NCBI GenBank assembly: GCA_025738555.1
Contig: JAOVFP010000011.1
Span: 2,418,001-2,482,000 of the forward strand
DNA length: 64,000 bases
Source of the DNA: Cyathus striatus
Taxonomy: Eukaryota > Basidiomycota > Agaricomycetes > Agaricales > Nidulariaceae
Direction of reading: 5' to 3'
Within the stretch, counting starts at the first letter, position 1; the number at the start of each line of letters is the position of its first letter. A model generated the notes under the pieces. That model saw only the letters and a list, made by a program, of their open reading frames with translations, was not told where the DNA came from and did not search any database. Below, piece after piece: positions 1 through 11,812 of the stretch. The position numbers and the translations under genes were made by a program.

Positions 1-94
1 GTTTTGTAAATTTATGATATATACTACAGTCATCAACCATTATACGTGACAACAAAACTTGAAGTTGTGATTCCACATTATCTAGTACATATTC

Positions 95-310
95 TGTTGG
101 AATACGAGAGACAACCGTATTCAAATGTCTCAATGATCCCCGCTTGCGCCACTCTTGTTTCAAGTATGCTCTCCATTTTATTCTATGCCACTATGCTATC
201 CCTTTTATGTATTACATATTTTGTATTTAAACTTGTACACTACGTCGTTTACTGTGTGCGTTTACCCCCACAATATACGCCGTCACACGATTTCATTAGA
301 ACCTTCAACA
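95..310 (+). repeat. 5' LTR of the gag-only element
   Basis: 216 bp, TG...CA ends. Differs from the 3' copy at only a few positions, for example gtgcgtt here against gtgcatt there, a CpG transition. Confidence 0.9.
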
Positions 311-491
311 TAAACGCACAACCTCAGTGTCTCGTTCCTCGCCGCTACCGCTTTTCCCGCGCTTCTCTCTGCCACTGGGGGCCGAATCCCTGTCGTATCG
401 TTGCTCGTCATAACCGTCGCCGTCGCCGCCGCCGTTGATTTATTGCCGTCGTTTTATCGTCGTTATCGTCGCTTGTATCGTATTTGCTGCC

Positions 492-1238
492 ATGTCGTCA
501 GACACTAAATTTGACAAACTCACCGAGGGAAATTATCAGGAATGGAAAATTTATATGGAGGCACTACTAACTCGAAAGAGTCTTTTGGAGTATGTTGACG
601 GAACCACGAGACATCCTGGGGGGACTGAAGGTTCTAAAAAGGTTAAGGATTTTTACAGGAGACAGGCTGAGACACAAGCCGAAATTATTCTTCATGTAAC
701 GGCTTCCCAACTCGTTCACTGCCGCGATCCGAACCCTTACAATATTTGGACTACCCTTTCTAACATTCATTCATTCCGCGGTCGCTCCACCATTATTTCA
801 CTTCGTCGTCGTTTCCATCGCATTCGCCTCGAACGCTCCGAGACCATGCCGGCCTATATTTCTCGTGTCCGCCATCTCGGTTTTTTACTCGAAGAAACTG
901 GAGTCCAGGTTAGTGACGACAAATATATTATCACCATCACTGCAGGACTTCCCCATTCGTACGACCCTTTCCTGATCTCAATCGACACGCTGCCGGATTC
1001 GGAATACACACTCGCAAATGTCATCGCGCGCCTTAATAATGAATACCAGCGCCAACATATGTATTCAACCTTTCCCCGTATATCGACCTCTTCCTCTGTG
1101 CCTGTTGATGAAGCCATGGCCATTGTGCCATCATCTTCCAGTTCTTCTTCTCGTCTTAGCCAGATCACCTGCTTCTCGTGTGGCAACAAGGGTCACTATC
1201 AAATCAATTGCCCATCTCGCACTGCCACCTCCACATGA
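492..1238 (+). CDS. Gag-like nucleocapsid protein (UBN2 type) with CCHC zinc knuckle
   Basis: The start at 492 (MSSDTKFDKLTEGNYQEW) is preferred because the frame upstream reads GC-rich leader and the LTR. The first ~40 residues match the pattern that opens Copia Gag proteins (KFDKLTEGNYQEWK). Residues ~70-180 resemble the UBN2 Gag region (IWTTLSNIHSFRGRS, GLPHSYDPF). A CX2CX4HX4C knuckle (CFSCGNKGHYQINC) is at about residues 227-240. The frame ends at a TGA at 1236-1238, but the same frame then stays open for 26 further sense codons, ending in an acidic IDTDDEF before TAG at 1317-1319. The TGA may be a decayed CGA (acaTGAccc), so the ancestral protein was probably about 275 residues. The role would be particle assembly and RNA packaging. 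Confidence 0.8.
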   Translation: MSSDTKFDKLTEGNYQEWKIYMEALLTRKSLLEYVDGTTRHPGGTEGSKKVKDFYRRQAETQAEIILHVTASQLVHCRDPNPYNIWTTLSNIHSFRGRSTIISLRRRFHRIRLERSETMPAYISRVRHLGFLLEETGVQVSDDKYIITITAGLPHSYDPFLISIDTLPDSEYTLANVIARLNNEYQRQHMYSTFPRISTSSSVPVDEAMAIVPSSSSSSSRLSQITCFSCGNKGHYQINCPSRTATST

Positions 1239-1385
1239 CCCACTCCATCGACGCCCTCTGTCAAATCTCAGGAACAAGCTGCATTTGCCGAGGGAATTGA
1301 TACCGACGACGAATTTTAGGCTTCCGGGGGTGTATGTTTCATTTTTCTCTTTTGTTTTATGATCATTGCGCCATTTGCGGGGGTG

Positions 1386-1601
1386 TGTTGGAATACGAGA
1401 GACAACCGTATTCAAATGTCTCAATGATCCCCGCTTGCGCCACTCTTGTTTCAAGTATGCTCTCCATTTTATTTTATGCCACTATGCTATCCCTTTTATG
1501 TATTACATATTTTGTATTTAAACTTGTACACTACGTCGTTTACTGTGTGCATTTACCCCCACAATATACGCCGTCACACGATTTCATTAGAACCTTCAAC
1601 A
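1386..1601 (+). repeat. 3' LTR of the gag-only element
   Basis: Direct copy of 95-310, preceded by a G-rich polypurine-like tract and followed by the second copy of the tattc target duplication. Confidence 0.9.
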
Positions 1602-2300
1602 TATTCTACTATAAAAATTGTACATATGGATAGATATAATCATATAGAATCACTTTGTATAATTTTTACCATGCTGTGTTTTAGTAGGGAATGAACATTC
1701 GCAAAATAGTTGAGGGGACTGGATTTTGATTGAAACCACGTGGCGTGACAGCCGCTGATGGCAATACAGTTTATTACAAACACTTCAAAATTAAAGATTG
1801 CTGAAGTTCAGATCATTAATATAAACAAAACCTCCTTGTCTCACAACACTGAGCACTTCAGATATCTAGTGATATCAGAGAACATAAATGCACTTTACTC
1901 ATAAAAATATTTATACAGGTTTATTACATTGAATCATAGCTACTTATGCTATAAAACAGTTAAATTAAGTACCTTTATTGAGTAATACATGCCATGTATT
2001 TTTTTGGAAATCTCATGTTTGGGGTAACTCTCCAACTTAATTTATGTGTCATATATATATTTCAATATATATCTGTAAAAATACTGTTGGAACTCATTAC
2101 TGGGATACTAGGCCTCAAAATACAAAAATAATTGTAGTGATAGCCATAGATTTGATGTGAGGAGAAGTCAATCAGTTGGGTTTGTCATGTAGGGTGGTGT
2201 GTCACATTGGGTGGTTGATGACTGTAATAACAAATAGAGATTGGTAGAGATACATGCACTCTACTCATTTTTATACAAGTTACAGAAATCTGAAAATAAG

Positions 2301-2433
2301 GATTTTGACATTGCCAATCTGAGAATTGATGTTGCTGTGACATTGCTTGATGTTGCTGGCATTGCCGGATGTTGCCTGATGTTGCTGTGACATTGCCTGT
2401 GACATTGCTTGATGTTGCCTTTGATGTTGCTGG
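2301..2433. repeat. Degenerate minisatellite of gatgttgct / gacattgcc words
   Basis: The words tgatgttgctg, gacattgcc and gatgttgcc recur about every 10-20 bp. A related tract is at 3491-3600. The 15-mer gattttgacattgcc at 2301-2315 occurs inverted at 3571-3585 (ggcaatgtcaaaatc), so the two tracts may be the ends of one 1.29-kb inverted-repeat element. No target duplication was found. Confidence 0.45.
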
Positions 2434-3490
2434 AGGTTCAATGTTTCCCATGCCCTCCGCTCTGCCTTTGTTTATATTGTACACAGTGTTGATCCTGTCC
2501 ATCACTCCATCAAGCACCCTTCCTCATTGCCATGGCAGCACATCACACTTCCTTGTCATCATGCTCAACAGTGAGCAAGTATTTTTTTATTTCTTAGCTC
2601 AATTCTTTATCATTTTCTTCGATTATTTTTGCATTATTTAATATATATTATGATATATGTACTACACAATGTTTCACTATGTAATGAAGGGGATAAAGCT
2701 ATTAAACATGTGAATTAGAGACAGTTTTTAAATAATCTTCTACTGTAATATATTCCATCCTTTGTTAAATATTTGATAATATGTTGTATTATAAATAGTA
2801 GACTGTGTGTTTGATTAAGGGAAATGTAATAAAAGTGTAAAAATGAGAGCGGAGGTGTGGGAAACAATGAGTGGGAGGCGGGCCATGGTGATATGCATGT
2901 GATAACCCAAAGGGAAGGGCAGGAGACAATGATTAGCAGTTGGAACTGACTAGCGAGAGGTGTTATCATAGTGCGCGAACGCTATTTCCATTACATAATC
3001 AGCTGATGCGTGTGTCGACGCGCTGTTCACGCATTCTCTCACTTTCTCCCTCCAATGTGGACACACTTGTACATTGCCTCAATGCCGCAATTACTCAAGA
3101 GTAACTCAAGATCGTCTGTATTTCACACTACCAAGACCTGCTGAATACGATAATTTGCTTTACCAAAGGCCGTGTCACCACCCCAAGTCCCTCTCCTGAA
3201 GTTTTTATCTTACAAATTTTCTTTCAATTCATTGGTATGCTTTATGTTTCAAACTATCCCCTTTTCTTTCAATAATCTACAACCTCAATACTATTAATTT
3301 CCGCTTTATTCAGCTATTCCTCATTAGGTACTCTCTTTATTTAAATTTTCTTTAAAATCCATGTATCTACTTCCCTGAATTCAGTGAAAATATTCTCCCC
3401 CTTTCTCAACACCTTAGAACACCCAGGTTGAATGGATGTTCAACGGACTCACTTACGATTTTTTTGTTTAGTTATCAACACATTCTTGGG

Positions 3491-3600
3491 CCTTGCATTG
3501 CACTGGCATTGCCTGTGACATTGCCTGGTGTTGCATGATGTTGCCATGCGAGATTTGACGTTGCCTCACTGGCAATGTCAAAATCTGGGCAATGTTAAAA
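3491..3600. repeat. Second gacattgcc-type repeat tract
   Basis: Repeats of cattgcctgtgacattgcctgg type. Its right part carries the inverted counterpart of the 2301-2315 word, followed by a further variant (ggg caatgttaaaatc). Confidence 0.4.
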
Positions 3601-6600
3601 TCTAGTAGCCCAGATATTTGGACTAACGGAAGATGTGACAAAGAAGCCATCATATATATTTTACATCATATTTTGTGATAGCAGCAACGTCACGAAACTG
3701 GTGACTGATCGACGAATTGAGGAGCATTTTATTATTACATTTACTTCCAGAGATCATACTCTGAGAGGTCATACCCTTCTTTTATCAATTTGTAGGCATA
3801 TATTAGCCAATAATCTGTACACACAAATTGTACATTAACTTAAATAAACAGTAAAAAGGTAATGGTTTTGACAGCGTAATTGCATTAACAATGAACAATG
3901 AAAACCAACAAGAAATACATGTCATGAATATAGACTTGGAAGGTAATAAAATGGACATAGACGGGCACACTGGAGTGAAGAATGGGAGGGGTACTGAGAT
4001 TGTGGAAGCAAGAGAGCAGAGGAAGGACAGAGGCAAAGAACAGGATCTCATACTCACTACACTGTCCATCACACCCAACATTTAAATGTGATTATGTCTT
4101 GATGTCTTCCTTCTTGCCCCCTCCCTCTCTCCATACCCCATGCCATCTCATCTCTCATGTTGACCTAATCCCCTAGTTTTTCTTGTCATCCCCCCCATTC
4201 TCCTCACATCACTGATATCTTCGCCCCACCGAACTCCACCAAGTCCCAATATATTTGTGCAGTCGAAGAGCCAGCAGAGACCCTTACATATGTCTATGGT
4301 TATGTACCTTGAAGAGTGTTCCCACTTTGCTCCGCAGACACCTGTTAGGGTTGAATTGGGTATGGGGAGGGGGGGGGCCTGTGCAGACTTAGCCTTTGGT
4401 TTAGTACCTTCCTTCCTTCCTTCCTCCTTCCCTCCTCACTTCATTCTTTCATCTAATGGATATTATAAAAAGCTGGCCAGATGCCTCTCTAATATGAACA
4501 ATCCACAATCCCCTTGTAACACAGGCCTCACGAGCGCACTCTACTTCTCAACAGGAACCGAACATTCCAATCCACTATTCTCCTCTAAATACCAGCTCCT
4601 GGCAGAAGACATCACACTTGTCCTCCTACAATCTTACCATTTCCTGTTTTCGTGAAGCCTTCTGCGCCCAAAGTTAAAAACTATCCTGGCAATATCAATA
4701 CAGTGTCGTACGATCGACCTCTCCCAGTACAGGTCTACACACACACCTCATTCTGCGCACTGTTTTGGCATTGTGGTGGATATAATGGGTAGCGCTTAGC
4801 GAAAGGAGAAATGGACTCTGGAGGAGAGAGCAACAAGGAGCGGCAAGCAGAGAGGAAAAAAGCTGATGCAGGACAATTAGACCACAGAAGCAGAAACAGT
4901 AGGCAGTAAAAGAGACAATGCTGACGGTTGACGTGCCCACCGAAGATATCGGCAATATTGCCAGGGGATGTGACCATTACAAGAAAAATACGGATATATA
5001 GATTAAAGTTCAAGTTGTTAACTTGCACCAGACCAATAGATAAACGAGAGCAGTTTCGGTATGGGCTGTGAAGGTGTTACGTAACCTTCTCGGGCAGCTG
5101 ACGCCAGCGTCTCAAAACTGGGGTGCTTCAACCTGGTTTTCTCTATGCGTAGATGTCAATTCAGTTGTTGGCGAGCCTAGAATATCTCTGACATCTCCTT
5201 ATGCAAATCCGGGAGGAAATAGGGTGAGTAACTCGACTTTCCCTTTCCTCTCGCGCTGGGTAGGTACTGGCAAAGTTATCTGCTCATTACTGACCGTTTT
5301 CCTCCTCTTGCTCTGAGGTTGTCTCACAGATAGTCTTGCTCATACTTTTACGTTACCCACTTCTCCCATCCACAGCTTTTTGTTGCCTTTCTATCCTTTC
5401 TATCTTTATTTTATTCCATCCCGCTTTCTATCTAGTCTATGCTACATCTCTACTTTATTGTCGCGTTTGCTCCACTCGTTACGTGTGCAATGAATCTGTT
5501 TTTATAGCGGTGTCGAGGTGCATCACGGTTCTGACGGATGCCACCTCCCCACGGCTGCTCCTTACTCTTCGTGAGAGTGCATTTCAATTGGGGATTGTAC
5601 AAGCACAACGAGCTAACACCCAACGTTCAGCAGGGTACAAACAACGGTAAACTTATAACCATACAGAGCAGGTTCTGATCCGAAGCAATGCCGAGCGATC
5701 GGCCTGCAAAGTGCGTTTTCCAACGACCTACATAAACCCTACTACCTAAAAAGGTAGTGGGAATACTTCTATTCTATTCTCTTTCTATGTATTCCAGATG
5801 TATTCTATTCTCCTTCAAGTTTCAACAGCTTCTCCACGTATCATCCCCATTGTGATTCACCGATTCCATGGCATAAGTATTCCTCTCTGCCAGTGGGAAT
5901 AATCGAAAAACCGTTCGGCATTTTGAATTTTGGTGCGTGATAAAGCCAAATTTCGGCATCTTGGGGGGGCGCGTGACTCCCAAATTGATTTATTTAATAC
6001 AGTAGTCTGACATCCGTCGTTCCATGCACTTTCCTCTTATCTACCACACTGGCACCAAACACAGAAGGCAACTTTGTTCTCTGTATAATTTTGGAACGTA
6101 TGATATACAATAGGGTACATGCAGGAGAATTAGGTTAGAGTAACTACACCAAGAAGCTGATTGCTTTCCCTGTCGTCAGGCGCTAGAAGTGTAGATAGAT
6201 ATATGGTATATTTATGAATAGATAAATATGTAGGTGATGAATGGGTAGCTTCATCGGCGATGTGAACGGGGTCTTGGTGTGAGCCTACTCCAATATCACT
6301 GTACCCGTTATAGAGTACATTTGATAATTATACATGTGTTGATAATTCTCCAGTGCTCGATTGCAATTGATTCGCACACAAATAGACTCTACATGAAAGT
6401 ACCTGTATCGTAGGGATCATCTAATTTAGCAATCCAAAACTGACAGTCATGATCGATAGCAATAGTCCGACTCATCATTATATGATGTCTTGCTTGTAGT
6501 TCATCAGAGCCACAATCAAGTTTCCAAGAAGTCCGTTGATATCCGCATATGAGTTGGTATACTTAATTGCTGACATATTGAAAACAAATGAGCTATCTGT

Positions 6601-7233
6601 AGTCCGAAGGTTAGACAAGAATTGCTCAGTGTTTATTCTAGTGCAATACTTATCCAGGCCTGAAGACACAGAGTATACCACGCTATGCTAAACTGCTAAT
6701 ACAGTTTGCTTAGTACTGTACACTATACAACTCGAAAGGATCTACGAAAGGACTCTCAAATTCGAGGGGCCAAGGTGTCTATCCGCATCAGGGAAAACAA
6801 CGTGTACATATAGCAACCGGAGAGGACGCTCGATGTGCAACATATCCTGACATAAAGCTTAGGTACTTAGCTTATTTGACAAGTGGAAACTAGTTGATGT
6901 GGAGTAAGTTGAACTAAGCTATTAATGTGCTAGTTAGATGATTACATCGCATCTTTCGTTCGTGAGCGCTCAGTATTAGTGCTCAACATGATTCACATTT
7001 GGGCATTTGCATTGCCTTCATTACCAAAGTAGAGCTTAGTTCATTTTCTGCGAAGGAATCTACCCAATTAGAACTTCACTAAGGTAGTATCCTGTTCATG
7101 TATGCAAGATTTGTCAAAATCGAAGCATTGTTTTAGTCTGTTGTGCCAAGCACCTATATGTAGAGCTTGTGGATACAATATGACCATCCCCAATCCCCAC
7201 TTTCAATCCCCAAGAGATATACGTGAATCCATC

Positions 7234-10200
7234 ATGGGAGACAATTACTCGGGCATACCTTTCGCCACCATAATTGACAGCATTAATAAAACCATGATAG
7301 TAAATCACATATACAGTACGTCATTTTCATGCATACTCAATCAGCAGCCTCTTATGTTCAGTTTCAACTGTAACTTTCCTCGTGTATGACATCTTTTACT
7401 GCTTTTCCGATGAGGTCTCACTATTGCATGTTGCTTAATATATGTAAACTCTGACAATTTTTAGGTACAGTACATCTGGAGGTGCGATGAACATCTCAAC
7501 AGTTTTTATAAAAATTTGCGTTGTTCTTAACTTTTATCATCAGTGGAAGGAATTGGTCAATTCCCAAGATTTTCTATATCTTTGCTCGTTATTATTGTCC
7601 GTTATATCTATTGTAGGTCACATGCTTAGTAAATTAAAAATTACTCACCGTCTGAATTATACAGACTAGACACGGTACTTCGTAATAATAATTTCTTTCC
7701 GACATGATTGACTTTGTTGCTAATTCTCTCCATTCCAGCGCCATATGTTCAAGTCATTGGAAATGTATCAACCACTGTCAGTAATTCTCACGTGATAATA
7801 CTCTGAATCTGATGAAACCATTGTCAGCTGTAGCAATATGTTGCTATCGTGGCTATTTGTAACTGACAAGCTCTTTCAGTTGTCGCAGGGTCTACTGGTT
7901 TAATGCACTGTGAGTAAATTGGTTGAAAATAAATGTGATTCACGCATCCACTTTCTCATAGTGGAGGGACAGTTATATTCGGTACTGTAACCGACCTAAT
8001 TTTTGCATTTCGAGTAAGTGCATGTTATGGGAACGGCAGAAGAAGTACGTATCTCCATCAAACTATGGTAATAATTTAGGACTTATCTTGGAAATGCTAA
8101 TAGTAATTTTGTTTCTGGCAACATGTTTATTTGGTGGGTTAGTTACAATATTGTCCATTGACTACGACTGATTTTCATTAGCACAATTTTCGGTTTGTTT
8201 AATTTCATTACCATTAGAAGCCCTTAGTGACCATTATTTTAGATATTACTAACTGTTAGCATAAACAATGCCTACGCCAATTCGAAAAACCTTGTAGATA
8301 TTCCGGGATTGGTATGCCAAGTGAACAGTGACTCTGAAAATGCAAAATTCCTTAATTTTCTGCAAACTGTTTATTTTGGACTCACTCTTGCAATTCACAG
8401 TATGTCTTGCTTAGTTGTCCTTGAGAACAAACCATGTGCCATGAATTAATTCTATGCCGATAGCTACTTTGTTTCTTTTAACTATTTTCAGAATTGGGAA
8501 GAGCATCACTCTCGTTCGTGGAGGATTAAGGAACTTATTACGAATATTACGAAGTGAACAAAACACCTTCCCTATTCTCGCAACATTTATTCGTGATGGA
8601 GCATTGTACTTCGCCATTGTATTTGGTAAGATGTTCGTTAAAACAATTTAATGGGCTATTCTGACAGATGGATACCACAGTATTTTCATTATTTATGACA
8701 TGGAGCTCAATAGATCAGAAGGCGCTAGAGCTGGGTATTGTTGAATACTTCGAGCCGTAAACCCGAATTATATTGTGTTGTCTACAGTCATCTTACCATA
8801 CACTGCGTGCACGCCTCGATATTTCAATGTGAAATAGCTTTGAAATACCGTGGAAATATTCTTTATATTACATTATTATTTCACTTTGTAATACTCTTAC
8901 AATTCACATACAATATTTCTCACATATTTGAAAGTCACAATAACAAAGAAATATTGAAACCTGGATCCCCATTTTCTTTGAAATCCTTTATTCAATATTT
9001 CAAAGGTTTTTCACCTATGAAATAACAAAGAAATATTTATTTGGGTAGTCACAATGAGCTTTGTCTACCATTGTCTCATCTTTGTGACATATGTCACAAG
9101 GTTCTTATCTAAGAGATCTTAGCAAGATCTTAGTCACAGTGGCATTGTGACATATGTCACGATCGTCACACTTGTCCCACAGTGTCACACATGTCGCAGT
9201 CGTCACAGTTGTCGCAGTTGTCGCAGTTGTCACACATGTCACAGTCGTCACAGTCGTCGCAGTTGTGACACTTGTCACACATGTCGCAGTCGTCACAGTC
9301 GTCGCAGTCGTCGCAGTTGTCACACTTGTCACACATGTCGCAGTTGTCACACTTGTCGCAGTCGTCACAGTCGTCACAGTCGTCACAGCTGTCCCACAGT
9401 GTCACATATGTCGCAGTCGTCACACTTATCACAACTGTGATGACTGTGACAACTGCAACAACTGACAGCTGTGACGACTGCGACAAGTGTGACAACTGCA
9501 ACGACTGCAACGACTGCAACGACTGTGACGACTGCGACATGTGTGACAAGTGTGACAACTGCGACGACTGTGACGACTGTGACATGTGTGACAACTGCGA
9601 CGACTGCGACGACTGTGACGACTGCGACATGTGTGACAAGTGTGACAACTGCGACGACTGTGACGACTGTGACAAGTGTCACAACTGCGACGACTGTGAC
9701 GACTGTGACATGTGTGACAACTGTGACGACTGCGACATGTGTGACACTGTGGGACAAGTGTGACGATCGTGACATATGTCACAATGCCACTGTGACTAAG
9801 ATCTTGCTAAGATCTCTTAGATAAGAACCTTGTGACATATGTCACAAAGATGAGACAATGGTAGACAAAGCTCATTGTGACTACCCAAATAAATATTTCT
9901 TTGTTATTTCATAGGTGAAAAACCTTTGAAATATTGAATAAAGGATTTCAAAGAAAATGGGGATCTGGGTTTCAATATTTCTTTGTTATTGTGACTTTCA
10001 AATATGTGAGAAATATTGTATGTGAATTGTAAGAGTATTACAAAGTGAAATAATAATGTAATATAAAGAATATTTCCACGGTATTTCAAAGCTATTTCAC
10101 ATTGAAATATCGAGGCATGCATGCAGTGATAGGTTTGCAGGTGGTATATTTCAATGTTATCGTTTACGGTGATTCATGACATCTTCATTTGGAGTATATT

Positions 10201-10341
10201 ATTTACACACTACAGGGATCAAGACTGTTACTGAATATGCGAAAAATGACAAACATTGAGGGAGCCTTAACTGCTCCTACAACATCAATTTATTTTTCTC
10301 GATCGGTTTACGATACAACAAATCACCCTGAGGACGTCTGA
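7234..10341 (+). CDS. Multi-pass membrane protein, DUF6533-like family, copy 1, multi-exon
   Basis: The start is ATG at 7234 (MGDNYSGIPFATIID). Exons recovered by splicing encode FCFSDEVQYIWSGRNWSIPK, then IFYIFARYYCPLYLL, GTVTDLIFAFRVSACYGNGRR, RLILEMLIVILFLATCLF, an exon around VDIPGLVCQV, TTLFLLTIFRIGK with IRDGALYFAIVF, then WSSIDQKALELGIVEYFEP, WYISMLSFT and GSRLLLNMRKMTNIEG, ending at TGA 10339-10341. The order of an early DEV, lRV-Y-N and R-LLLN-R motifs between hydrophobic segments is that of the basidiomycete DUF6533 membrane proteins, whose function is unknown. The penultimate intron contains the 1.33-kb palindrome at 8801-10128. Most exon frames are conserved against copy 2 (16160-17985) with conservative changes, so the gene was recently under selection. 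Two doubts remain: the middle exons (7790-7900) are not resolved, and the acceptor used by copy 2 before NTVFSV is gatgg instead of gatag here (~8670), which could break splicing. Confidence 0.7.
8801..10128. mobile_element. Foldback element: 1.33-kb palindrome inserted in an intron
   Basis: Left and right arms of about 640 bp are near-perfect inverted copies. The ends are CACTGCGTGCACGCC on the left and its near-complement ending CAGTG on the right. The 3-mer ata flanks both ends (8798-8800 and 10129-10131). The paralogous intron at 17707-17759 has no insert at the matching position, so it serves as the empty site. A CACT end with a 3-bp duplication fits the CACTA (CMC/EnSpm) superfamily; that class is inference. 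The centre is a minisatellite. No protein-coding capacity is credible: the open frames across the core are repeats of V, T, D, C and S residues produced by the repeat itself. Confidence 0.9.
9160..9770. repeat. GTCACAGTC / GACTGTGAC minisatellite forming the palindrome core
   Basis: Units of about 9 bp (gtcgcagtc, gtcacagtt, gtcacacat) run to about 9440, then switch to the reverse complement (gacgactgc, gacaactgt) to about 9770. Every 9-mer contains GTCRCA or TGYGAC. The strand switch near 9455-9470 is the axis of the palindrome. Confidence 0.85.
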
Positions 10342-10571
10342 GACATTCAGAAATGTTTTTATGAGCTAAGATATGGTCAGGGTTCAGAATACATTGGATA
10401 TTGATGGATAAATGGTTGAATGTCGTATTTGGTAACACGACATGTAGTTTACACTGTAACGAGTATACCAATGGGATCCCCTACAGTCAAGCTCGTCTTA
10501 GCGATTATTTAACAGCAACCCATAAGTAAATGCTCATCGCAATGTATAACCAAACAGGTACATGTATATTA

Positions 10572-11812
10572 TTAAGCAAAACCGAATCTATGCAGTACGA
10601 TCTCTACCACTGAAATCGTAGGTATAAAAGCGAGATATTTTCCAGAAATTGTCGTCTCCATCCACATGGGGCAGCTCACAGTCATCCACACGACAACCCA
10701 CGCATATGATAGCACGCTTGGAATCCTTATTATGCCCACCTTATATCCTATGAAAATAATAAAATCTTCAAGGGCTATACACACAGCTTGAAGAAAGAAG
10801 AAATTGATAATAGCTAGTGCGGACGAGGGACTCTGCACAGCGAACCAATCACCTATCGCGTGGAATATGCCAGATAGTAGGAAGCATATAAAAAGCTGGG
10901 TGTACGTTGATTGTAGGCTTTTGGCTGGTAGATGAAGTATATCTTGGGTCAAGTATTTTGCCTGTGGTTGGACGGACTGGTGGATAAAGGTGAGACGAAT
11001 AATATGCGAAGGAAGAATGAAAGGAATATCGTACACGACGGAGACATTGATGCCAGCTTTTTCTGTTGCAATATTCAGGAAATTTAATTAGAATAGAGCA
11101 GGGTTACTTACCCCCAGAACGTCCGCACCCTCTTGGTCTGCGACCATATACCAAACAATGCAGGCCAATCTTCCGGATCCGAAATCCCAAGTGCAACAAA
11201 CATTGCAGAAAAGAATGTCTGCTGAAGATTCATAAATGCCATCAGCATTATCCAAAATACATTCACGTTCACGCCTTGCAGTAGAAGCCCACGGGAACCA
11301 ATTTTTTCCGAAGGCAGATACTGGAATGCCGGACTGCGCCGTGCGTAGACGCTGATTATATCTGAAAGTAGGTAGTATAATCCTGCTTGAATGAGCTGGG
11401 ATAACACAAACTGCCATCGTGATGGAGTCCGATGGTAGCGCAGCCCCGGAGCTGCACAGTTCCAATTAGCTCCGCGAAAGCTGAACAAGAGTGATGTGGC
11501 CCATTTGAGCCTGGAAAGAAATGGGAGCTGTGATGCGGGCTTTTCTTGGTTGTTGTATTTTAGCATATTTTGTGGATCAGCATGAACGACGAGAAGGTTG
11601 AAGGCAACAGACACAAAGTAAGCACCCCAAAAGCCGACAGAGTAGCGTATGGGCTCATCAACATCGGGGTATGGCCCAATAAAGAAGAGTGTGATATATA
11701 ACGAGAACGCAGCAATAAGGAATAATGAATGGGTCGGAGCTGAGGACTTGATTGAGAGGCCAAGTATGAGTGTTCCTAAGATGAGCAAAAAGTGGACGAT
11801 GATGTAAGGCAT
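10572..11812 (-). CDS. Wax-synthase-like membrane-bound O-acyltransferase (MBOAT)
   Basis: There are three exons on the minus strand: 11812-11112, 11062-11035 and 10976-10572. The introns (49 and 58 nt) have GT/AG ends and keep frame, giving about 377 residues. The N-terminal third is hydrophobic (MPYIIVHFLLILGTLILGLS). The middle has the family landmarks RGANWNC, then PEDWPALFGIWSQT followed by VRTFWG. The 28-nt middle exon supplies KSWHQCLRR, so FWGKSWHQ, with the presumed catalytic His, is rebuilt only after splicing. The last exon has STYTQLFICFLLSGIFHAIG and ALEDFIIFIGYKVG, the second conserved His region. Wax-synthase-domain proteins of fungi transfer acyl groups from acyl-CoA to alcohols at internal membranes, often in secondary metabolism. 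The substrate cannot be deduced and no metabolite core gene lies beside it. The gene looks intact and is close to the usual length (~380). Confidence 0.82.

Larger units (their letters stand above)
95..1601 (+). mobile_element. Short gag-only Copia-type LTR retrotransposon with intact target duplication
   Basis: Two nearly identical 216-bp direct repeats beginning TGTTGG and ending CAACA lie at 95-310 and 1386-1601. The flanking 5-mer tattc occurs at 90-94 and again at 1602-1606, a clean target-site duplication. A G-rich tract (gcgggggtg) sits immediately before the second repeat, as expected of a polypurine tract. The 1.08-kb interior holds only a Gag reading frame with a zinc knuckle; there is no protease, integrase or reverse transcriptase. 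The architecture matches non-autonomous gag-only elements (TR-GAG type) that borrow enzymes from full-length Copia relatives. Near-identity of the LTRs means recent insertion. The Copia assignment rests on the Gag type and is inference. Confidence 0.9.
1607..7233. other. Gene-poor 5.6-kb stretch with degenerate repeats, no supported gene
   Basis: Open frames here are short, overlap on both strands and show no recognisable motif, so none is called. 1607-2300 is AT-rich and plain. 2301-2433 and 3491-3600 hold degenerate gttgc/attgc repeats. 4080-4660 is pyrimidine-rich with poly-C and cttcc runs. The minus-strand frame 4735-5028 and the plus-strand frame 5068-5316 are open but unrecognised. 6140-7230 resembles the tract upstream of the second DUF6533-like gene (for example the gatagata-rich stretch at 6190-6240 against 15720-15800) and so is the duplicated 5' flank of the gene that follows. 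Confidence 0.5.

Noticed and set aside
46..438. 130-residue frame at the window start
   Set aside because: It reads through the LTR and the GC-rich leader; the 1334-1633 frame is the same LTR read again.
9100..9800. CRISPR-like regularly spaced repeats
   Set aside because: Units are contiguous and degenerate, with no spacers, and the genome is fungal.
9105..9824. Several 100-170 residue open frames on both strands across the palindrome core (Thr/Val, Cys/Asp and Ser/Gln repeats)
   Set aside because: They are read-outs of a 9-bp stop-free minisatellite in different frames; no composition or start context suggests a protein.
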